Under the pieces are notes generated by a model. The model worked only from the letters and a program-made list of their open reading frames with translations, made no database searches and was not told the DNA's origin. The position numbers and the translations under genes were made by a program. From Protula sp. h YS-2021 (Eukaryota; Annelida; Polychaeta; Sabellida; Serpulidae): a DNA stretch of 64,000 bases. The stretch spans positions 11,606,982 to 11,670,981 of the forward strand of contig OX457027.1 of NCBI GenBank assembly GCA_949752745.1, read 5' to 3'. Each line of letters starts with the position of its first letter. Position 1 is the stretch's first letter. Of this stretch, positions 34,644 through 47,300 are shown piece after piece.

Positions 34644-36590
34644 GTCTTTGGACATTTCGGCACCACGCTTTACAAATTCGGCACCAATTTTCTTACAATT
34701 TCGGCACACTTTTTTTTCAAACCCAGGCACCAAAAATTGAAAGAAATTTCAGGCAAGGTATTTCAGTTTAGCTCACTTTTTTGTTGTACCAATGAACTTA
34801 TATTGATGTTGAGAAGTAACAAACCAGTGAAAAGTCGACTACAACCGATGTCACATTTATTAAAAGCAGTTTAGCAGTTCAAATCTCACAAACATTAAAT
34901 GCTACTATATCTAAAATCCTAAATCACAATTCAAACAATTTAGCAAAACATACAACTAAGTATTCTTCACTGACAAATTCAATGTTTAAATTGCAAATTA
35001 ATTTGCACATACAGTTCACATAGTTAAAACTTTTAATGTCAGTGAATTATTCTACACCACAAATGCACTTAACGCTAGTTGATGAACAAATTTTGCTGTT
35101 CTTCACATTTGGTTCTTTAAAATTGATCAATAGTATAGGAATAGTACAGGAGTGTAAATGCGTCCAACCGCTCTGAGAAGTTTGGAAGATTTGATGACCG
35201 AATTGCAAATGTTTGTACTCGCCATTGTTATATTTTCATTGCAATTGAGTGTTCACGACAATAATTACAATTCATCTCAATTAGAGGTACCTGAGCATCA
35301 TTGAAAAGCAGAGCAACCTGTGACCTCAACATCACAGATTATCAGTAATACATAGTTGTCAAAAGCACCCTGTCATCAGTATGAACGAAGTATCTTTCAT
35401 TTGCCCCTGTGTAACGAGGGGATATAGGTTTCAGCTGTTCGATTTCGTGCGCCCTCGTGTCCGGGCTATAACTCTGAAAGTATTTATTGTATAGCCTTTT
35501 CCTTTGGCATACGGTTAGAGCGTATATAGAAGGTGTGCACCGTCGTATTATTTTTTAAATCGGCCAAAAATTCTTAAATATACGACTTGTCAAAATGGCT
35601 GTTTTTCAGGAAATTTGTTAGCACGGAGCTAGGTTTTGTCCAGACGAGTTCTGCAAAACCATTCGATACAGCGTTCTGACATTTTCTGAAACGTCGCATT
35701 ATTTTTGAAATCGGCCAAAACTTGTCAAAAATACGACTTATATTTTTGTGTAAACTTGTTTGCACGGAAATGGATTTTGTCCAGACGAGTTCTCCGAAAC
35801 TATTGGATCGAGCGTTCTGAAATTTGTTGCAGTGAAAATATATATATTGTAGATGTACAATGTCGTCTTATTTTTTAAATAGACTAAAAAGTGTCAGAAA
35901 TTTCTGTTTGGTAAACAAACCGTTTGAAATCTTTTTACTTCATTCATGGAAGTTTTTTCACATTAAATGTGAATACTGTGTCCGGCCAAAATTTATCAGA
36001 AATTTCTGTTTGATAAACAAACCGTTTGAAACCTTTTTACTTCATTCATTGAAGGTTTTTCTACATTAAATGTAAATATTATGTCCCAAGAAACAGGTTG
36101 AAATGCATACTGAAGAGCTGTAGTGTCCATTAATTTCAGTTACATTTCATAAGTTAGGCAATGGAGGGTTTTCAGTTTCATTGAATTTGCTAACATCCAA
36201 TGACATTATGTGTCACACCAGGGATCCCGCTTCACTGAGGCTCTAGTCTTAAAGTCAAAGAGTTCATACACATTTAAATGTTTTTTTTTTTCATATACAT
36301 GCACAAATAATTGTGAAAAATTGTGTGTAATAATATTCATATTTACATATTTTTCATATTTTTGGTAATAAAAGTTCATTGTTACACTATAAAATTTGAC
36401 CTAAAGTAAAATACTTTGCTCAAATTTTCTTTGGAATGTTTGGTGCCGAATTTGAAAAAAAAAAAACAATGGTGCCGAATTTGTGAGGCGTGGTGCCGAG
36501 TTTGTGAACAAAAGTGGTGCCGAATTGTCCAAAAGGTGCCGAAATTGTGTGTGCTGAATTTGACAGGTGCCGAAATCTCCAAACCCCGCT
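34644..36590. mobile_element. Inverted-repeat DNA element with CATGACG target duplication
   Basis: Left end GTCTTTGGACATTTCGGCACC and right end GGTGCCGAAATCTCCAAAC(CCCGCT) are inverted matches. The 7-bp direct repeat CATGACG flanks both sides (34637-34643, 36591-36597). Subterminal TTCGGCACC-type motifs recur at both ends (at least three at left, five at right). The interior has no transposase frame and holds a nested dispersed repeat (35400-36250) with ~190-bp and ~130-bp internal duplications. Superfamily uncertain; the duplication length is compatible with hAT-like elements if 8 bp. Confidence 0.7.
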
Positions 36591-36597
36591 CATGACG

Positions 36598-37635
36598 TAA
36601 GAAGTGCCACATCAGTATATCAAAATAAGATTGCAAAACGAAAGAGTGTGCCGCGCGTTGTCCGGAAGCAATGTCTCCTTGGGTACATACTTTATAGTAG
36701 TCTTACCGAAATTACACCTACATGTGGTAAGCTTGAAGTTTTAGCAGGGCTGAAACAAGGAAAAAAATCCTCGGGAAAAGGGGCAAATCCTATCCCTGAG
36801 GTGAGGAATCAATGAGTTGTTTATTTGTTAAAAAATGTAAATAAAAACGAGCTCGTGCACACCGAAGTATTGAAAGAAAGAAAACATGCAAAAATAAAAC
36901 CTTCCCAGTTTATTTATTCGGCCATTCTAACAACAGTCAGTTGCACGCGAATGTGAGTCAGTTTTACTATTTACTGTGGGAAAAATGGCGCAGTCACCAG
37001 CGGTTGATTAGAGGCAGACGGAACAACCCGTTCGATTGCGCCTGATTGATTGGGTTGAGACTATATGCTCTTGTAGTGGAGCGTGGAACAATCCTCTATA
37101 TTTTGTTCCTGTTCTCCTGAGCGAAAGATGGTGGAATCGTTTTAGTGACATGGATAAGGAGCACCCCGCAATATTACAGATGGTATATATAGGGCACATA
37201 TTTTCACGTATTCTTAGGCCAAGCCGAAAAATCTTTACCACTCTTTTCCATTTAAAGACTGAATTTGTAAGTGGATCGAAGAAATTTTTGAAGTGTAAAA
37301 TAAAGACGGAGCGCACAATCTGGAGCCGCAGACGGAGTGACGGTAGGATCGATCACAGAATTGTGCTGTTAGTCTTCGGATTGAATTAAATAATTGATTT
37401 AATTCGAAGGTATTAAAATTACGCTATCCCGGCCAAAAAAAATCAAAAAAAAACTTCCGATTGAAACCCTAACTTGTGAATTTTTGCCGAGCCTTTTAAG
37501 ATGGATGACTGGTGTCCATTCTGATTTTATCCATCGCCGTCTTCAGAATGGGGGGGGGGGGGGGGGTACAAAGAAAGCCCCTCGGGAGACCAGAAATGGA
37601 ATCAACAAGCAGATGATTCCGCTTTCAACGTTAAG
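36598..37635. other. Unassigned region with short open frames
   Basis: The sequence flanking the 34644-36590 element joins, across the CATGACG duplication, into one open frame that ends at 36815 (…SVYQNKIAKRKSVPRVVRK…). A further frame at 37036-37389 is open for 117 codons. Neither is recognised. A G-run of about 18 lies at 37551-37567. Confidence 0.35.
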
Positions 37636-38110
37636 TTTTGTGTGGTAGGCATGTAATGTAGACATCAAGTTTTGTGTGGTAGGCATGTACTGTAGACATC
37701 AAGTTTTGTGTGGTAGGCATGTACTGTAGACATCAAGTTTTGTGTGGTAGGCATGTACTGTAGGCATTAAGGGCCGATTTCATAACTTAAGTCTAGACCT
37801 GGTCCGAAATCGGGTTTCAGACCCAGTCTAGACACGGTTTTGTCAGTTTACACAGACGTCAGATCACATATGAATGTGGTCTGAACCGAGGCTGTGAAAT
37901 TCACTATGGTTTGAAACCCAGTCTTAACCGGGTAACAGTAAGTGTTGTGCGGTAGGCATGTACTGTAGACATCAAGTGTCGTAGGCATGTATTGTAGACA
38001 TCCAGTGTCATCAAGTGGTGTGCGGTGGGCATGTACTGTAGACATCAAGTGTTGTGCGGTAGGCTTGTACTGTAGACATCCAGTGTTGTGCGGTAGGCTT
38101 GTACTGCGAC
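37636..38110. repeat. 34-bp minisatellite split by a ~165-bp MITE-like insert
   Basis: Units of CATCAAGTTTTGTGTGGTAG plus GCATGTACTGTAGA repeat about four times to 37768 and resume, more diverged, from 37940. The insert (about 37770-37937) begins GGGCCGATTTCATAACTTAA and contains GTCTAGACC and repeated AAACCCAGTCT-like motifs; its two halves are weakly inverted matches. Confidence 0.75.
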
Positions 38111-41098
38111 ATTTAGCGAAGGACTTTCCGAGAGCGTGATTCACAGAAAACAAGAAAATCGTAGATTGAATAGTTCCAAAGGTTTGGTCGATACAAACTT
38201 GTTACTTTGAGTAAGAAGGGTATTTTAACAGAAATAGGAATTAATAAATACAAAGTGTTCCCTACCATGACAAAGCCACAGCTTGTGGGCTAGTTTATAT
38301 CCACGTGTAGAGGTACTGATGGTCTGTATAACAGACAAGGAAAGTAGCAATATCGGCCACAGGAGGTGAACAAAGTCCAAATTTTCAAAATATTCGCCAA
38401 AATTACATGTTTGAAGAAATCGAAAAATAACCTGACGTTGCACAACTACACGTTATATACTTTCTACCTGTAGGGTTTTATTGGTCTACGGTGAATAGAA
38501 CACAGATACAGCCTGGACAAAGACGATTGCGGACTGACGGCACGAAGCGTTTCTATATCGCCCGCCCCCCGCTAGGGCAGTGGGGGATAAAAGGGAAAAG
38601 GAGGATCCCCAAGCCCAGCTAAAAGAAAACACGCATTTCACCGAATCTACCTTTATTATTATTATTCAAAACAAAAATAATACAAAGATATGTTTGACTA
38701 AAATATGCTTCACAGAGAATGGGATGTGATTTTACGGCCACCATTAGTGAAAGCGTAAACCAAGGACAAAAAAATAAAAAGAGAAGTGTTCATCTGATCA
38801 CACACAGTCCAGCAATCATGTCACTCGCAGCCTGCACACATTCGCCGACGCACACTCCATTACTTCCGGTATATACAAAGATAGAAAATATTTTAAGCAT
38901 ATTCACAGACTTCTTATTTATAAATTAATTATAAATTAAGTTCTGCCTGCCTTGAATAGTAACCTAATTGTAGGTTCACAGTTTCTACATATTCACGAGT
39001 TTTCATATGTTTAAGAAAAGACAAAAAAAAGTTTGGAAGCAAAAAGACAACATTATTGTGAGCAAACAAGTTGTTTTTAATAGCTTGTTTTTATTTATTT
39101 TATTATTATTATTTTTTTTTTTTGGGGGGGGGCGGGGGCGGGGCGGGGCGGGGCGGAATATTTTGATTGAAATCCACTTATGCCACTAACTGGTTTAGAT
39201 AACCGTGTCATGGCTTTTTCTCTGCAAACAGCAGCCCTTCCAGTGCTCCCCGAGGGAAAAACTAGGTTATTTAAATAGGTCCTTAGTTTAAAAAAAAAAT
39301 AGGTTTCTACAGGTTTTTTTGGCGTGAAAAAAAAATGTTTCAATACGTTGTTGGGGCGTTCAAAAAGTAACTTTTCATAAGGCTTGACGTTCTAAAATAA
39401 TAGCTTTTATGGGGCGTTTAAGGGTTCTCAAACATATTTTAAGTATTTTAATAGTTCTAATTTATAGACAATAAATGTATTAATTTACAATACAGACATT
39501 CTGTCAAAGTAATCTAAAAATGTGAGTTTTTTTTGGTAATATTAAAAAAAAATAGGCAAAAAAAATAATAATAATCAGCACTTAAAAAACAGGTTATAAT
39601 AGTTTTTATAGGTAATTTTCGCCAAAAAGGTCCATTTTGAAAAAAAAAAAAAAAGGTTTTAGTAGGTGCCGCTGGAAGGCCTGAAACTTATTTTTAGTTA
39701 CAGATATAGATATATATAGATAACTCAGCTCTCAGACAGACACTCGTAATAACAAACTGTTCGCCTTGTCGGGGCATACCCGGCTGTAACGAGCGCATTT
39801 CCGGCGCCCACGTTCCCTGTAATGCGCATATAAATATCGACCATCCGCAATATTTATGCAAAAGAATCACTTTTTTCTTACCCCCATACGTTCAACCTCC
39901 CACATATCGCAATAATAATTATGAATGGATAGTTTTGCAAAAATATACTGGCCAGCATTTGAGTGAAGCAAATTATTAAGAAGCGGGGGGTTACGCAGAG
40001 TAAGCAATCTACCAAAAAAACACAGCAGAACCTCGCTCTAACAACGTCGAATATCGCGACGAATATAACGGAATACGGCGTATTGCGACGCACAAATCTG
40101 GACCACCGTAACAGCGATTCCCTGCTTTTAAATTGAGGTTCTCAGTTATGTCGGTTATAACGAGGATCCACATTACACATTTACGTCCACAGTTTACGAT
40201 AGATTTTTGTTTTGTTTAGAACTTTCACAATAAATAAAGCATTCACAGGGCAAAACTAAAATAAATTATTTATATACAAAGCTTGGTATTAACTTGTAGA
40301 AATGTTCAGTTTCTCTCAGTAACAAAGCAATACACACGGTTAATGGCAAGAGAACAAAATCAATTAGCAAAATGGTAAAGATCAAAGGCAATGCCGAACC
40401 TTACTTAAGACTGCCCTGTTGAGTGTAAAAACGATGAAGACAGTTTTTTTTTCATTTTTAAAGAAGTAAAAGTAACAGAACAGCAATGACTTGAATAGCA
40501 GGTCAAAAAATGTGGACAGATCTTTGATTTTGATAAAGCTCAGAGATCAATTTCTACGCCTTCCGGGAAATATAAATGCATTGTTAAGCTGCGGGGTATA
40601 ACACATTTTGATGCGTTGAAAATCAGAGACCTCAAAGACAATAACTGGGCGGTAAGCAAAAAGAGAAAGACATACAGGTTGTCTTTTTACTTTGTTTACA
40701 ATAAGACACACAAAACATCTCGTACCACTCGAGGATCAAAGCGGTTGCTGTGACCTTGACACCGGTCAGAGATCAAACTGTACACCTGGATGGACATAAG
40801 TGTTAATATTTACGGCCAAACCATTGGTTAGAGCTGAGTATTTCGCCAGCAGCAGACAAGCCTATTTTTAGATTATTGCTTTGCCTATTTTACAATGAAG
40901 AACAAGTTATTGAGGATATATTTGGGCCGTACTTTTTGCCCTCAACCACCCCCCCCCCCCACCCCATCAACAATCAAATCCACAATGTGACTTGACTCTC
41001 ACTGCTACCACACAGGTTAGAAACAGAAGTACGCTTCTGAAATGTGTTTTCACTCAATGCGGAGCATTTGAACATCTCACACTACAGTTGTCGCCTGC
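38111..41098. other. Intergenic repeats, no gene recognised
   Basis: Includes a dispersed-repeat end with a C-rich/G-rich hairpin (38560-38590), a T-run followed by a G-rich tract (39113-39157), many A/T-runs (39280-39660) and a C-run (40949-40963). No coding domain seen. Confidence 0.4.
39123..39157 (+). other. G-quadruplex-prone tract
   Basis: Six consecutive G4-or-longer runs separated by single C residues, directly after a T-run. Confidence 0.75.
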
Positions 41099-41515
41099 TG
41101 TGGGGCCAAGCACCATGGCTTTTTATCTAGTACACATGTACTTACTCTTCTGTTGTGGCCCCAAGCACGATGGCTCTTTATCTAGTACACGTGTACTTAC
41201 GGCTCTTTATCTAGTACACGTGTACTTAATCTGTTGTGGCGCGAAGCTAGAAGGCTTTTTATCTAGTACACGTGTACTTCCCCCTCTGTTTTGGCGCCAA
41301 GCACGATGGCTCTTTATAGAGTACACGTGTACTTACCCCTATGTTTTGGCGCCAAGCACGATTACTCTTTATAGAGTACACGTGTACTTAACCCTCTGTT
41401 TTGGCGCCAAGCACGATTACTCTTTATAGAGTACACGTGTACTTAATCCTCTGTTTTGGCGCCAAGCACGATTACTCTTTATAGAGTACACGTGTACTTA
41501 ACCCTCTGTTGTTAG
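41099..41515. repeat. 55-bp tandem array with two palindromes per unit
   Basis: Seven to eight units. Each full unit carries TTGGCGCCAA (10-bp palindrome with an E2F-like TTTTGGCGCC) and AGTACACGTGTACT (14-bp palindrome around the E-box CACGTG). Left units are more diverged (GTTGTGGCCCCAAGC, ACACATGTAC), right units near-identical. It lies 0.7 kb beyond the stop of the NET1-like gene. Confidence 0.88.
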
Positions 41516-42232
41516 AACTAACTACAGAGTAGCACTTCTGATCATTCTTGCACGAATGTTAAGACTAAAGCTACTCAAGAATCTAAGCTAGGAAATCTGT
41601 AGTTTCATTTCAGGTTCTTCTGTATCGTAGCACTCAGCTCTTCATCGCCCTCCACCCTCCAAGAACAGCATCTTTTGAGTGCATCCTCCACCCCCCCCCC
41701 CCACATTTTGGTTGACTGAGGACAGCAACTACCAGTAACCCCCACCATCCTCCCCCCGGGCCCCATTCATTCTGGGTGATGGTGGACAGCGCCTACAAGC
41801 ATATTCCCCCCCCCCCCACATTTTGGTTGATTACGGACAGCGCCCAGGAGCAAGCCCCCCCCCCCCCCCCCCCATCCCCAAATTTGGCTTGATTGCGGAC
41901 AGCTCCTACCAGAAGTTTGATAGTCCTTCATGATTGTAAAAACTGGATCAACCATCGCAACAATCGTCTAAAAGCACGCACCAGTAACCAGGCGGACATC
42001 CAGAATTGTTGGCAACCTCCCCCCCCCCCCCCCCCAACCCATCCTAAAACTATTTACATCAACCGATACCTGAAGAAAGCACCAAAACCGATGCTAATTG
42101 TGACCAAAAATACAGAAAAAAAAATCTTGACCCATGAGTATTGAATGCATAACAAGCGCAACGGGCAAGTCTGGGCCGTCGCAAGGATAAATCGCAAAAA
42201 AAGGGCGTAACAAATGCAGTTGTCCTGGTAAC
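41516..42232. repeat. C-run-rich degenerate repeats 3' of the NET1-like gene
   Basis: Units of about 60-70 bases combine ACATTTTGGTTGA(T/C)T and GGACAGC with runs of 11-20 C (about 41690-41702, 41806-41817, 41857-41873, 42018-42034). Minus-strand transcripts of this region would carry G-runs able to form quadruplexes; it may be part of the 3' UTR of the gene ending at 42233. Confidence 0.6.
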
Positions 42233-44348
42233 TCAAGGCGTTTCCATGCCATCCGCCGCACCCCTCTCCTCCCCCACGCCTTCGTCTAATGCATGTCCTT
42301 CCCCCCACCCCGGGGAATCAAGGTGTGAATAACGCGAGAGCGAGTCATCGGCCGGCGTAGCACTCTTGGATGGGGTCAGCTGACAGTCACCCCCGTGGTC
42401 GCCCCCTACAGGATCGTCCCTGGTCACCGTGGCCGTGGCGCTGGACGAACGGCGTCGTCTGCTCCGCGTCATGATGACGTCATCAGCGATGTCATACAGG
42501 GGCTGCTGCGGGGACCGGAGCAGTCTGAGCGAGGAGTAATCGCTGTACACGACCTGATTATCGCTCACGGAACTTCCCGATCTCTTCACCGAAGCACTGT
42601 CGTGTGTCGCCATCACGCCGCCGACCCGATCGCTGGCGGAACTTGCCGAACGCCTCACCGTCACGCCAGTCTCGTTACCACTGACGGACGAGCCCAGGCT
42701 GCTGTTGATGGACATATCGGAGACGTTGAAGCCGTCGGGATTCTCGCGCTTCAGCTGCTGCTGTTTGCGCTTGATGTTCTCGCGGCCCTCGTGACCCTCG
42801 GGCAGGACACTCCGCAGCGCGGTCACCCACTGGCGCTTGTCGTGCTCGTCGTTGGCCACGAGGGTGTGAGACATGCCTTTCTCACCGCTCAGGAACGACA
42901 CCCTGAATGCGTACTTGCCTGAGGAAAACGAAAACCAAAAAATTAAACACTATTCTAATCATTACGCCAAGCACAAACACCGTCATGTCTTTTGATGTTC
43001 GGAATCAAGTCACCAAATCTCTAAAACATTACTTTTTTTTTTTATTCTACAAATGATCAGGACATTTACAACTGTCAAGAAAAATCAAGACATGATTTCA
43101 TTTAATTTAGGGTTCGCATTCATGGAAACTCGGTCACCCTCTGAAACCACCGGTGCAGTACGGTTATTTCGGTCTGCTAAATAAAACCAATCAGATAAAA
43201 TATTTTCAGATTGATATTTTGGTGTTCCCCTAACGTGACTGAATAGCGTTCGTTTACTTTGTGTAATTACAATGTGCACAAACTGGAAACAACAGTAGTC
43301 ATTTAGATTTTAATCTCTCTGCGTGATTGACGTGAAAGCTTTGGCTTTTCTCATGGCATTAAGCGAGCTATAAATATGTTTACATCTGAGTTAATGACTG
43401 AAACTAATTTGTGTGATGTGCGGTATGACGTAGAACTGAGCTGAAATGGCTGCAACGGATGGTGTGAATATACAAGTCACCCGAACGGTTAAAACTGTCA
43501 GTGGTCGAAGGAACATAAGCGGTATGTCATGGCATGTAAGACGGTACTGTATTTTCTTTTAACAAATAAAGTCTTTCTTAGAATTCCACTTTTTCACTTT
43601 ACGTCACGACACGTAACACGGTATTATATTATGACCGCGGTCTCCGACCGACAGAAGTGCGCCAACCCAAACCGAATATTTTTCCAAATTGCGAACCCTA
43701 ACTTAATTACAGAACTGTATCTTTTTTTTATAACAGGAAATTTTGTAAGATGTTCTTTGCTTGTAATTTTATTTATTTCCTTCTTTTCTGAATATTAACA
43801 AGGAAGAGGAAGAAAGCAAACTGACTGGAGTGTCCCTGGGCCAGGCCCTGTCTGAACGAGCCGTGTTTGCCATCGCCTTCGGTCTCCAGCAATAATTCCG
43901 AAACAGGTATGGGCGTGCGGTGGATCTGGTAGCGTGACTCGCCCGTACGCATGCTGACACGTGTCAGCACGAGGATCTTCTCAAATAAAAACACGTGCAG
44001 CTTCTGAAATGAAAAACCACAAGTGTTACATCCCTGTAACTGATTCATGATATCACACGGAACGAATACCACGCCCAGCTTCCACTGTTCGCTTGTTTTT
44101 AACATTGAACGTGAAACGCACACCAGACTGCCCGTGTTGACAAAGGTCCATTACTCAGTGACAACGGCGATACTTGAGATGGCGACAGCACACCACACTG
44201 ATCAGTAGAGTGTCACCAGAAGTAAATTTTGAAAACAAAACAAGTTTAGATTTTTAAACACCACTCTCACGATACTCACCGTACCCCGGTTATTCTTCAG
44301 TACACCATTGCAAAGTATCGCCGTGGACTGTTTTATCAAGTCAGTCTC
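42233..44348 (-). CDS. NET1: NET1-like gene, PH domain and C-terminal tail exons 11-13
   Basis: Exon 11 (44280-44348) ILCNGVLKNNRGT; exon 12 (43826-44003) KLHVFLFEKILVLTR, with donor A|GTCAGT; exon 13 (42233-42918) KYAFRVSFLSGEKG, ending the PH domain at DEHDKRQWVTALRSVL, then about 180 residues of Ser/Arg/Asp-rich, probably disordered tail. The tail coding DNA is much richer in G+C than its surroundings. It lacks the PDZ-binding end known from vertebrate NET1; the last residues are DGMETP. Confidence 0.92.
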
Positions 44349-47300
44349 CTGAAACAAGTAAAACAAAAAAAAATGCTTGTCCAAACCAAGTCTTTCACTA
44401 TGACGGGAATTTATAAACAATAACACAGGGTTCCAAATTTTATTTTAAATATTTTTCTACGTCGCGTCCAATTAGACAAAATTACGCTCTTTTTTCTTTT
44501 TTTTTTTGTTTTGTTTTTGATAATGCAGAAATATGCCATATGTGCCATAGTTTTCAACTTTACCAAAAGTACATCTACATTCTCACTGAGCATGATGACT
44601 AGCCAAAAGAAACAGCTTACACCGTTACACCCAACAACACTTAACGAAGAACGATAAAAAGTGAACGGAAGAAGGTTGTACTTCTACAAAGACGGAAGGA
44701 GCGAAAAAAAAAAAAAAAGAAGCGTGCATTCCAAGGAAAATACCCACTGATTCTGATATATGTGTCATTTATTTAATTAATGTTACTATCAACAATTAAT
44801 TGATAGAGATATGCAGGGCAAATATGGAATATTTGTCTCACCTGTGTACTCACATACCCTTGTATATGTATATTTTTTGACAGCCTATATAACCACGCTA
44901 GCATATAACCACGCTAGCATAAAGCAAGGTAATGGGGGGATGTTTTAAGCGTTTTTTTGTTGCAGTGAAACTGTCAAATCTGATCTTTTAAAGTCATTGA
45001 AAGTTTCAATTTATGCCGTTCTTTGTCTTTATTATATGACTTTGTAAAAAAAAAAACAAAAACAAACAAAAAAAAACCTAAAACAAAATAGGATCAGACC
45101 ATCCCGGAGACAGGGAGATCTGGTTATTTAGCACATAATGCTATTACGAAATTACGGTAAACTCATTTCTAATCAAAATTTCAATGACTGTAAAGCCACT
45201 GACTGGACCAATTCACTGTAACATAAACATTGTAAACACTTTAAATAGCAGTCACGTGACACGTGCATGTGCAGCTCATGAAGCATGCTCGACACGTGCA
45301 TGCACAGCTCATGAAGCCTACTCGACACGTGCATGCACAGTTCATGAAACTTATTTGACACGTGCATGCACAGCTCATGAAGCATGCTCGACACGTGCAT
45401 GCACAGCTCATGAAACTTATTTGACACGTGCATGCACAGCTCATGAAGCTTATTTGACACGTGCATGCACAGCTCATGAAGCTTATTTGACACGTGCATG
45501 CACAGTTCATGAAGCATACTTAGCACGTGCATGTGCAGCTCATGAAGCTTATCTGACACATGCATGTGCAGCTCATGAAGCATACTATCTTACATGCTAC
45601 ATCTATACTAATATCTAGTCTTGTACTAGAAGATATCAACCTTTTTGCCTCCACTCGAAAGAAGCCTGTTTGATTTCTTAAAGTGAAAAAAAAGACGCGG
45701 TGTTTACATGGGGGCGATAATGACGTTTTTTTTTTTTTTGCAAAACTGGTAACTGCGATATATGGTAACTATTTTATTCAGTGCTTGTTCTTGACATCTT
45801 CTGTAACCATTACAACTGCATTTGAGGCAGCTCAAAAAGTCGGCTCAGTTCCAGATGTCACATAAGAAACTTCACTAGAAGTTCTTGCGTTATCTGTTTA
45901 TTTATTTTTGTAAAAAAAAAAAAAAGATGGCTATTTCTATAGAACAGCTGAAATTCCCGTCAAACGTTCTGCTCTGGTTTATACGGGACCATTTATTAAT
46001 AATACAGTAAGTCCCGGAGAACGATGTTACAAATGACCCGAAATATCCCAATTATCCGGATGAGAACAGGAACCAAAATCTCAGGTTCGAATTACTTTAA
46101 AAGACGACTTAACCACAGACGAATTAACGACATCCTACTCTACATAGATTCAGCTGGACTATTACTCTCACGTGTTTTATTTTGATTTTTTTCTTTTTTT
46201 TGCTTGTTTCTTTGTATTTTTTTTTTTGGGTTAAATTCAGCCAAAAGTCAAGAAAAAAATGCGATTTCTGTACTCACCTGGTCATCTGAAAGGTACTCAA
46301 GCTTAGACTTAATAAATTCACATTTGGACTCGCCGGTCTTATCGTCAACAAGTTTGATAATGTCTTCTATTGTCTCTATGGCTGCCTCAAGCTTCACACA
46401 GTCGGTGTGACCTTCGGGGGTGTACTTGAGTATACTCCGCAGCAGAAGCGGGTACTTGACTAATCTGCCCCGCGGTACATCTGTTAACAATGAACGGTAC
46501 TGTAGAGTAGGGAAGAAAAGGGCCACATGAGCCACCACGAAATCCACCACCAAAAACTGCAAGTTTATTCACTAAAACCGCATGAAGTTTGGCTTTAAGG
46601 TTTGCCCCGAAAATAAAACTAACCATACAATCCAACCGAAATAATGTACAGTTATATCAGATTAATACATTCTAACTGCATCGCACCGCACATTTATTTA
46701 AGCACTCGATGAGACCATCGGCCCTATCTATAGCTGTTTTTTTGTGGAATTGGAATGAGCTTGTGTAAAATGTTGTGCGTGTTTTGCGAACCCAGTAATT
46801 TACTGCACATAAAAATACGGCAAATGATTGTCTCAACCCTCGTCAGAAAATTGAAGCACGTTTAGTTAACTCGCTCGTTCAGTTTTAACATGCTCATATA
46901 TTGCCTCGAGAACCATTTAACAAAATGTTAATTTACTGTCTTCATCCCTTTCACCGTGCACATCCAGGCAGATAATGGAGTGAAAAAACCACAAACCTAG
47001 AAAGCTCCACAGGTCGAGTTTACGACTAAATGGGGAATCCCGACACCGCTCCAGGAAGTCTTCTATCGCCGGATCCTGCTTCTTACTGTCCAGGACATCC
47101 TTCCCTTCGAACTGGCTAGAACAGTAAGCTGCATACTGCTCTAGTTTTGGAGCCTGAAAGAAAAGTAAAAAATGGTCATTATCATCGGCAAACAAAATGA
47201 CTACGGAAAGCAGCAAAATACAGCGATAGCCCATAGCCAAACATGTGATTTTATCTGTTTCAAGTACATGTGCACTTAAGGGTCTCCACACCTTTATTCT

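Noticed and set aside
37036..37389. 117-codon frame as a gene
   Set aside because: No recognised domain, no splice context and no second copy; support is only its length.
40992..41429. 145-codon frame with repeated residues
   Set aside because: Runs through the 55-bp palindrome array; no conserved domain.
42395..42922. 175-codon plus-strand frame
   Set aside because: Antisense shadow of the GC-rich last exon of the NET1-like gene.
45173..45618. Open frames of 136-144 codons on both strands with an 11-residue repeat
   Set aside because: Produced by the 33-bp minisatellite, whose period is divisible by three; the region is an intron of the NET1-like gene.
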